Below are positions 56,701 to 64,000 of a DNA stretch of 64,000 nucleotides, one piece after another. Numbering within the stretch: position 1 is the stretch's first letter; each line of letters starts with the position of its first letter. A program made the position numbers and the translations under genes. Under the pieces are notes generated by a model. That model searched no databases. It was given only the letters and a program-made list of their open reading frames with translations, and was not told the DNA's origin. This stretch comes from Taeniopygia guttata (lineage: Eukaryota > Chordata > Aves > Passeriformes > Estrildidae): assembly GCF_048771995.1 (NCBI RefSeq), contig NC_133025.1, positions 6,572,001 to 6,636,000 on the forward strand. The letters are read 5' to 3'.

Positions 56701-59700
56701 GTGACCAGAGAGAAGACTCCTCATGTGCCCGCATGCTCCAGTGCAACCATGCAGCCAGTGTCTGTTGAAACCTTCTCAGGATTGAGATTAAGGTCAGCAG
56801 CCCAGCTCTGAGCCCTGTCTGGGGACAGCCCCTCCAGTAAAGGCAAAGAAAACACAATGTGTATATGTGGTTTAACTATGTCAGATTAGTCACTTGCCAT
56901 CAAGGGATGTAACACAATGCCACAGCACTGGCTGGTTGATCAGTAATCATGTAACATTGACTTGGCTTAGTACCATGTTTCTGTTTTTACCTCTGCTCTT
57001 TTCTAACAGAAAAGCTCTAATTTCATTAGCACTGCCTTCCCTGGCATATCCTCGGTGGTGGAGCCAGGAAGCAGTGGCCATGTGCAAAGGCCAGCTGAGC
57101 TCCAGTCGAGCCGGTTCTTGCTGCACACAGAAGCCTCAGGAGCCTCTCACCATCCCTATACTCAGTGTGGCCACAAGAGGACTCCGAATCCTCACGGTGT
57201 CCTCATGAGAACCCGAGCTGTATTCCCAGCTCAGTCAGCCATTCTTGGTCAGTCTGAAATGAGCAGAGTTAATGCAGGCTCGGGGCTGAGTTGCAATGCA
57301 GCTATTTGGACAAAAACGAGTGTCATCAGTAGCTTTCTAATATGGGGGGTTTTATTTCAAGTGACCTCAGGGTGAAGTAAGGCACAGAGGTGTTTTGCAG
57401 CAAGATGTTATCTCCCCAGGGAAGAGCTGGTTGGTTTTCATTGTTCATTTGTGCCAATGAATGTGTTGTCTTTTACCTGTTTTCACTGGATCTAGAAAAC
57501 CCCGGGTGTCTTCAGCCGAAATGGACAGGAAAATGGCTAACAGGAAGCTCATCCGACTGTCTCAGCTGAAGAACAAACTTGCTACTGAAAATCTGGAGGA
57601 AATAGACTGGGTAACATTTGGAGTCATAGTGAAGAAGGTCACTCCTCAGAGTGCAAATAATGTAAGTAACTTCATTGTATCCCTTGCTATCTTCAAGTGA
57701 AATGCTGGTGGTCTTTCTTGAGAAACTTTCCTAGATCTTCAACTTAATCGGCCAACTTCATGTAGTTAATGGAAAACTTTTGTATTAAAGATCTGGGCTT
57801 GTCTGGTTTCATGCAGTATTGTTTGTGCCCTATAGAAAGTCATTGATGGAACAGATCTGGATACAACATGGTTTTGTGTGTTCAGTGGGGTAAAAACCTC
57901 TTTATTCAATGAGCTGCCCAACTTTGATATCAGAAAGGTTGGTGGTAGCAGAATTATTTGCTATTTTGGCCTTTAAGAACCCTAGAACTGGCAAAATGGA
58001 TGGCTGGAAATACTGTATCTAAGCTCTGCTGAGGTTATAAACTGTGCTTTTCTAAGTTGGGAAAACCTCAGGAGGGGGAAAGTCAGAACAGCTCTTTAAA
58101 AGAAACAGCCAGAGGAGATGCAGTCAGCGTGTCTGCAGCGAAGCTGGAAGGAAAGGGAATGTCTGTTCCAGGGCAGGACCTTCAGTATCTGGCGGCTGAA
58201 CGACCTGCGGGACCTCAGTGAGTGCGTCTCGCTCTTCCTGTTTGGTCAAGTCCACAAGGAGCACTGGAAGACCGACCAAGGCACCGTCGTTGGCCTGCTC
58301 AATGCCAACCCTATGAAATCTAAAGAAGGCTCAGATGAGGTGAGAGGATTTTTCATGCAGCTGTAGATAAAAACCTATAGCTGACCCTTTTCATGTTTGG
58401 CTGAGATTTCACTTTATGGCACATCTTCGGTTTGAAATTGCAGCAGTCTGCTCAACCGTTTGAATTGCATTCAGGTAGTTGCATGGTGTGTATCTGCTCC
58501 TGGCCTCCTGGGAGGCTGAACTTCAAGAAGTCCTATTAAGCATTTAAACCCAGAGTTTATTCCAGTTTTTAATCTGCTCTCGGTAGCAGTTGGCTCTTCC
58601 ACAAATAGAGGGAGTGTATTTTTATTTCAGTTTATTCAGCTACTTCAGTGTAACGGCTATTTCAGCCTAGAGGTCTCTCAGAGCTGAAAAAGGTGGAAAA
58701 GCACATTTTCTCTCTTCTAATTCAAGCATGAGATACGATTACAAAATGTTTCTGGTTCAAAAATCACAACAGAGAGGCAGCAATATTTGATTTATTAAAC
58801 AAACAATGCATTATGTAAATTTTTGTCAGCTGATACATAGTCGTTCACTTGTTTAATTGATTATTTATAAATGCAGAACATTTAAGATGGCTTCATTTTG
58901 CTAATAAATTAGTATATTTTTAATTGCACTGGAATGAAACCTGTTTCCAGTCACTTTTGTCAAGGGGAATTTCAGTCTAGTAGCTGATCATGTGGTGTTC
59001 TGCACTTTAAATTCTCCAAATAGAAAAATTAAGGCTCTCATTAATTGTCTTTTAAGCTATATAATTGCTTAAATTAGCATGAATAAGCAGTACATAGTCC
59101 CATTGGTGAGCAGAAAGGCACACCAGATTTAATAAGAGGGCTGCATTTAACTGTCAAGAACGGCTCTTCCTAGCTAAAATGTTCACATTATTGCGACATT
59201 AAAACTGAGTTCTGAAATTGGCTACAGGCACAGTCCCTGGTGTATTTGGTGGTGTGAAGCAGACGCTTTTCTTGCACAGGACTCAGTTTTGATTGGACCA
59301 AGACATTTGGAGAAGGACAGAGAGCCCTGGTACAGCTCTTCCTCCCGTCCCTGGCTGGATGTGGGGGTCATGATGGTGTCAGAGCCAAGCAGCTCTACAG
59401 GACCATTTACAGCACAATTAGAACTGCCTTAGGTGTTTTTTTTGTTTCCTGAGTCTCTGAGCATAGAACTCAAATGTCTTTCATCTCCTTGTGAGAAATA
59501 AATTCACTTTTTTCTTTTTAACTGAGCTATTTCTCAATCTGAATAGAACATGTGGCTTTCTTAAGCTAGGCCTGCATTTTAAGAGTGTTGTTAGTACCAG
59601 AGGTACTGAACCAGATCAGAGACAAACCAGTGACAACTAGAAAGAGGCCTATCCAGAAGTGTTCTGATTTCTGTCTAGGTGTGTTTGTCCATTGACCATC

Positions 59701-62700
59701 CCCAGAAGATCCTCCTCATGGGAGAAGCTCTGGATATGGGCACCTGCAAAGCCAGGAAGAAGAATGGTGATCCTTGTGCACAGATTGTGAACCTGGTCTG
59801 TATCTCAGTAGTCAGGGCATTCCTGAGCTGTTGGTGAAAATCTGGCTGCTGATTTTGTACTGATACTGTGACTTTACTTGTTTCTGGATCTTGACTTGCA
59901 ACTAACTAAAGTGGGTGGAGAAAGCGAGAAATGAAACCCAGAGGAGCTGTTTCTGTGCTGGCACTGTGCAGGGGATTTCCCTAAATGAAAGGTTGGTGCT
60001 GCAGTGAAGGAGATGGTATTGACCCATGATGCCACACCCTTTCACTCTCCTTTGCTCCAGTGCAAGCTTCTATGCACTGCACTGGAAAACTTATCCAGAG
60101 AAAAACAACATGAGATTATTTGGGGAATGGCTATTTTTTTTTAATTATTTTAACCCATTAAGCTCCCTTTTCCAGCATACCTGCAAGCTGTTAGATTACT
60201 TACAACTGAATGTGGGGCACTGGAAATGTGAGAAAAAAGTTTTGGGATCCTTCTTTTAGGACATTACTGACTTGTACTAGTTTAAAGGACTTGTGGATTA
60301 TGTTACTTCATGGCTATGGTGATGCTGTGATACCTGAAAGGAACCTTGCCCGAGTGAGAAGGATTGTAGATAGTAGGGTATCAAAAGGAGGAGAAAAAAT
60401 GAAGCAATGAAGAACTGAGGAGGAGCTGGAAGTGTGGGAAGTGGGAAGAAAAATACAGAAGGTACTTTTAGCCAATCAAATCTGTGTTTGCAGACCCACT
60501 CCAGGAGGAGGCTGTGCATACAGTACATAAAACTGAGTAGAGTCAAGAATACAGAATCTGGGCAAGAGGTCCTGGGTGGGATATGAGCTGACTTCAAGGA
60601 ATGGCCTTAAAATTCCTTGATGCACAGGGTTTCTAATGATTAGTATAGGCAATTTTAGCTTTGTTTTTCATTGCTCGAGTGTGGACATATTTTTGCTTAG
60701 TTGATCAAATACTGGAGTACTGCAATAGAAATGTTACTTCATTTTAGCCATACAAGGAGGCATGTGGGTGAGAGGAATGAAGGAAATTCTAATTGCTGGT
60801 GCTCTGTAACACGCTTCTCCTGTTTCTTTTCAGAATGACTGTGAATATTGTCGGTATCACATACAGTCCCAGTACAAGAAGCTCAGCTCGAAGCGGGCAG
60901 ATCTGCAGTCCACCTTTTCTGGTGGCCGCGTTCCCAAAAGAGTTGGTCGGAAAAATCCCACTTTGAAGGAGAGGCTGTGTCAGGACGGGTTTTACTATGG
61001 AGGAGTCTCTTCAGCAGCATATGCAGCCTCAGTGTAAGACAAACCATTTTTTTCCCTTGCTTTTGAACATAATTTCCTTCACATACACAAGGGAGCCTGA
61101 AGCTATGTCTAAGGAAGTCTATTCATTTAGAGAATGCCTTTGCCTTAACTATGTTCACCAAACAGGAATAAAGCCCCACACTTGGCATAATCCTACTGGC
61201 CACATGGGGTTAACAAAGCTGCTGTTTGACAGGAAAATTTTAAGTTGGTACTAAGATCTAGTAAGGGTTGTTTTTATCTCTACATTAATAATGTGGTGTG
61301 AAGCCAGGCAGCTTTGTGTTTCAGCAGGTTAATGGACTTTGAGATCATGAGATCCCAAGCATTTGAGTCTTGAGATTGTAGCAGTATTTACTTATGGTTT
61401 ACTGCATTTAATCTCAGAGTTGGTGTTTTCTGTATTTCCCCGTCTTCCCTGCCCGAAATAATACAGTGTCACTCCGGGTTAATGAGGAAACTGACCAGGA
61501 TCAGTAGGTATCTCATAGGGACCAGGTTCTTTATATAAATCCCATGAAGACAGCTGTGGAAAGACGTGGAAAGCTGGATCCAGCCCTGTGCTTGACACAG
61601 CTTTTGTTCCCTTACTGCTGCCCTCTGATACCTGGTGTGACTCCACCAGGTAATGAAGCAATTCCAACCTCCTTTCCATCCCTGGAATGACCTGTGAGCG
61701 AAGCAAAGCTTTGATCTATGTTTAGTTGTCCTGTAATGCGTAGGAAATACATATCTCAACAAAGGGAGAAATGGGAGATCCTAAACATTATGCTGGAATT
61801 TGGATTTAAATTCACATCCTTCCAAAAAACAGACAGTTGGCCTTTTAGGGTGGCTGGAGTTTTATTGTAGCACTGGGCTGGTATTCAGGCTTCGGTCCTT
61901 GCTCTAAGCATGGGAAAACTCTGATGTTCTGCATTTGTTTCCTCTTTCTAGTGCAGCAGCTGCTGTGCCGAAAAGGAAGATTCAAACCACTCTCTCCAAC
62001 CTGGTCGTGAAAGGATCCGATGCAATTGTCCAGGAAACCAGGCAGAAAATTGGTACCCAATTACTCAAGTAGTCTCTTCACTCTTGAGATGTTTCCAGCT
62101 CGATGTGTAGATGTGTCCCAGGGCCTTCTAGTCACTGACTGAACCTGGCAGTCCCTTTGCTGCAGAAGGGGTGATTTGCTTCCTCGCTTGGTCAAAACTC
62201 CTCTTCCCTCTTGAGATCACAGTTTCAAGGCAAATGTAATAAGCAACTGTGTGGCTTCATGCATCTTTTTTTCATCAATGCCCCCAAATTAAGTCTCCTG
62301 TTCTGTTTTTGGACAGTGACAGAAGATCTTTGCCAGATTAATGGGAATTGGAAGCTTTAAGAACTTTGAACCAGAGGATTTATTTTATTTGATTGAAATA
62401 AATTACTTCTGCCACCTTGAAAGCTTCTAAGGAATACTAAGTATAAATCAGGTTGGCAATGCAGGCAATCTGGTGGGTTACTGAGTAACCCACCTTGTTT
62501 CTAGTGCTTTTCTTTTGTGTCAAAGCATGTTCCTTCTGTAGCCCTGGGATGTCATCAGTCTTCTCTGCCTCTGTTTTGTTTCTGTAAAGCACTTAATATT
62601 ACACTCTTTATGCTCCTTGGACAGCTGGTGACAGATTATTCAAACTGTGTTCTAGGTGCTACTTAGTCTTACTTACATCTTTCAGTTCCATCAGTTTTAG

Positions 62701-63954
62701 CTGACTCCATTTCAGATAACATAGTGTATGTCCATAGCAGCTTTTAGCTGCTCTGAATTCTCTGGGCATAAAGTGTGGAGCCTTCAGGACTGTCAAGCAT
62801 CCTAAAATTGGGAATGGTGGGAGTAACACAGACAGCCAAGGCTGATGAGGAACTGAGTGATTGAGTTGCTGAAGGGATAAAAATGTCTGTGACAGATAAC
62901 AAGACCTTGGGCAACCAAATGTAATAGAAAGGTTGGTCTTGCTTTGAGAAGTGGTCAGCTGACCTGCAAAGGTTTCTTCCAAACTAGAAAATTTTACATC
63001 TCAAAAGCCAGGTCTGCTTCCGTTCCTCAGGTCAAATCTGTTGTATTCCTGCCTCTTCCACTCAGGTGCAGCAAAGAGACCCATGCAGTGTTCTGAAGAA
63101 TTCAGGGAACTGCTGGCACAGCCAACTTTTGGAGCACGAAACCTCTCCAAACACTGGACCAAAACAGGTATTGTCCTTTTGCCTGAAGGACGACCCACTC
63201 CTAAAATCACTCTACCACCTTCTGAACAAAGTGGCTTTTTATTTTGTTTTATTATTTTTTCCCCAGATGCTGAAAAGAAGCAAGGGGCAAATTTCCAGTC
63301 TATCTCTGCTTCAGCACTGCTCAAGCAACAGAAACAGAAATTGCTGGAGGCCCGAAAAAAGCGATCTGAAGAGATTCAGAGGCGGTAAGACACGCTGGCT
63401 CTCACAGGAAAGGTTCTGTTATGTAGCCCTAAAGACAGCTGTGTTTTCACTTCTTCTCAGCTTTGTGTGATGCTTCTCTCCGATTTTAGCTTTGAAAACA
63501 ATTGGTCATTCACTCCTTCTGGTGACTTCTTCAAGTCACTCTTGATTTCAGCAAGTCCTTTATCAGTCTTGTTATCTTCTCCTGAATGCCAAAATGGCTG
63601 TGTGTTTCTTTTGGCAATTAAAGGCCAAATAGTAAAAAACATAGTCTGTATCCTCTCCTATTTGTTTCTTAAACATTTTTATCTGTGATTTGTATCCCTA
63701 ACTGAATGAATTCTTGTCTTACAAGGTTTCTCCAGAACACAGGTAAAGCCAGCACTCCTGCTCTCCCATCCTCCTCCAGACAGACCTCCCTCCATTCCCC
63801 AGTGCCTGGGGCAGAGTTTCCCAAAGCTGCAAAAATGTCAACTCCTCAAAGGCCCAGGCTAGGTACAGGCTTCTCAGAAGGAGAAGATATCCTCTTCTTT
63901 GACAAGTCTCCTCCTCCAAGACCAAAGCTAGACAGCTTGGCAGAAGCCAAAAAG
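53705..63954 (+). CDS. MCM10: MCM10 (replication initiation factor), first 13 coding exons, 3' end missing
   Basis: MCM10 binds the CMG helicase, single-stranded DNA and polymerase alpha, and is needed for origin firing and fork progression in the nucleus. The exons sum to 1944 nt (648 codons) in frame; human MCM10 is 875 residues, so about a quarter lies beyond the right edge. In order: acidic N-terminus MDADDDLDLLASLLEENEA; coiled coil for self-association (ELRKLQEQMKTLQEQLQ, about 111-127); proline-rich linker; internal DNA-binding domain with OB fold (EEIDWVTFGVIVKKVTPQS, GRTFSIWRLNDLRDL) and zinc finger with candidate ligands Cys382, Cys392, Cys401/404 and His407; then GGVSSAAYAAS and SISASALLKQQKQK; ends SPPPRPKLDSLAEAKK at a splice donor. 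The C-terminal zinc domain is not in the window. The start ATG has A at -3 and G at +4. Identity is recalled from the human protein. Confidence 0.96.
54473..54793 (+). CDS. MCM10: MCM10 coding exon 2
   Basis: Acceptor GCCTTAG. Residues 3-109: acidic, with GEPDEYDELFDAEDDASYTE and KENLAMLFGDVDDLLEEEEA, ending KTNEELQ. Open frame continues past the donor GTTTCT, but the next exon matches only with the end at 54793. Confidence 0.93.
55586..55690 (+). CDS. MCM10: MCM10 coding exon 3
   Basis: Acceptor TTTCCTAG, donor GTAATG. Encodes AELRKLQEQMKTLQEQLQKT, ALGQQSSSGPEKKTP, the N-terminal coiled coil. Confidence 0.95.
56274..56408 (+). CDS. MCM10: MCM10 coding exon 4
   Basis: Acceptor TTGTCCAG, donor GTACCA. 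Encodes GKSPCPPLKERKVQKLQESP, CFSAQLDNPLPPAKQ..., matching the human PPLKERRVQRIQESTCFSA segment. Confidence 0.94.
56618..56792 (+). CDS. MCM10: MCM10 coding exon 5
   Basis: Acceptor GCTAAAG, donor GTCAGC. Residues 190-247, a poorly conserved linker ending PVSVETFSGLRLR (human PICVEAFSGLRLR). Confidence 0.93.
57496..57661 (+). CDS. MCM10: MCM10 coding exon 6
   Basis: Acceptor GATCTAG, donor GTAAGT. Encodes KPRVSSAEMDRKMANRKLIR, LSQLKNKLATENLEEIDW, VTFGVIVKKVTPQSANN; start of the internal DNA-binding domain. Confidence 0.96.
58172..58339 (+). CDS. MCM10: MCM10 coding exon 7 (OB fold)
   Basis: Acceptor GTTCCAG, donor GTGAGA. Residues 304-359: GRTFSIWRLNDLRDLSECVS, LFLFGQVHKEHWKTDQGTVV, GLLNANPMKSKEGSDE. 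Richer in CpG than its flanks. Confidence 0.97.
59679..59795 (+). CDS. MCM10: MCM10 coding exon 8 (zinc finger, first half)
   Basis: Acceptor GTCTAG. Residues 360-398: VCLSIDHPQKILLMGEALDM, GTCKARKKNGDPCAQIVNL. Ends at CTG with the weak donor GTCTGT; phase 0 and the next exon (NDCEYC) support it. Confidence 0.93.
60834..61033 (+). CDS. MCM10: MCM10 coding exon 9 (zinc finger, second half)
   Basis: Acceptor CTTTTCAG, donor GTAAGA. Residues 399-464: NDCEYCRYHIQSQYKKLSSK, RADLQSTFSGGRVPKR, then LCQDGFYYGGVSSAAYAAS. Confidence 0.97.
61952..62052 (+). CDS. MCM10: MCM10 coding exon 10
   Basis: Acceptor TTTCTAG, donor GTACCC. Encodes VAAAAVPKRKIQTTLSNLVV, KGSDAIVQETRQKI; the lysine/arginine cluster PKRK could act in nuclear import. 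Confidence 0.95.
63066..63167 (+). CDS. MCM10: MCM10 coding exon 11
   Basis: Acceptor CACTCAG, donor GTATTG. Encodes GAAKRPMQCSEEFRELLAQP, TFGARNLSKHWTKT, aligning with human CSEEFKELMDLPTCGARNL. Confidence 0.94.
63267..63384 (+). CDS. MCM10: MCM10 coding exon 12
   Basis: Acceptor TCCCCAG, donor GTAAGA. Encodes DAEKKQGANFQSISASALLK, QQKQKLLEARKKRSEEIQR. Confidence 0.95.
63726..63954 (+). CDS. MCM10: MCM10 coding exon 13 (last in window)
   Basis: Acceptor TTACAAG, donor GTACCA in phase 0. Residues 572-648: RFLQNTGKASTPALPSSSRQ, ..., GFSEGEDILFFDKSPPPRPK, LDSLAEAKK. The gene continues beyond the window. Confidence 0.93.
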
Positions 63955-64000
63955 GTACCAGCTTTTTCGATCTTTAAAGTATTAAAGAGAGGTTAAGGGA

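Larger units (their letters stand above)
53712..63725 (+). other. MCM10: MCM10 introns
   Basis: Twelve GT-AG introns. No nested gene or clear transposon was recognised. The intron between exons 7 and 8 holds an AT-rich stretch (58780-59110) with many homeodomain-like TAATT cores, discussed as a possible conserved element. Confidence 0.55.

Noticed and set aside
1-64000. tRNA, rRNA, CRISPR arrays and bacterial-type operons
   Set aside because: None seen; the sequence is vertebrate. Short direct repeats present are minisatellites or transposon ends.

Overview
This is a window of bird nuclear DNA, most likely from a songbird. The evidence is a vertebrate exon/intron layout, bird-like protein sequences, fragments of the avian LINE CR1, and two solo LTRs, one with the ends typical of passerine ERVL copies. 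The gene order, CCDC3 (minus strand), OPTN (plus) and MCM10 (plus), is the order known from human 10p13, so this is an ordinary syntenic block. I recognised products by recalling the human and chicken proteins; no database search was run.

Layout. Positions 1-4698 are CCDC3 intron 2; exon 3, the coiled-coil exon, lies beyond the left edge. CCDC3 exons 2 and 1 are at 4873-4699 and 6257-5821, with a GC-rich first exon and a degenerate minisatellite just upstream. From about 6.8 to 33.2 kb is a gene-poor interval of about 26 kb with three CR1 fragments, an ERVL-type solo LTR (25263-25924), a short ATTCAA-type repeat, a perfect 28-bp palindrome and some stretches that look like candidate conserved non-coding DNA. 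At 33.2-34.4 kb a CR1 fragment is split by a second solo LTR (33728-34347) and directly abuts the OPTN CpG-rich promoter. OPTN runs from 34.6 to 51.0 kb with 13 coding exons and a complete 551-residue frame. After about 1 kb of plain spacer, another CR1 (about 52090-52628) abuts the compact MCM10 promoter (YY1-, NRF1-, E2F- and Sp1-like sites). MCM10 then runs off the right edge after 13 coding exons (648 codons).

The genes do not form one pathway. CCDC3 is a secreted endothelial/adipose factor, OPTN a ubiquitin-binding autophagy and innate-immunity adaptor, and MCM10 a replication-fork assembly factor. The promoters fit these roles: a triple GAAANN interferon-response-like element lies near OPTN, and an E2F-like site lies in the MCM10 promoter. 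I found no clear sign of a wholly new system. The best leads are regulatory: the ISRE-like element, a 4-codon upstream ORF and a 28-bp promoter duplication in OPTN, overlapping splice donors in OPTN, the repeat-encoded CCDC3 signal peptide, and CR1 tails at both plus-strand promoters.
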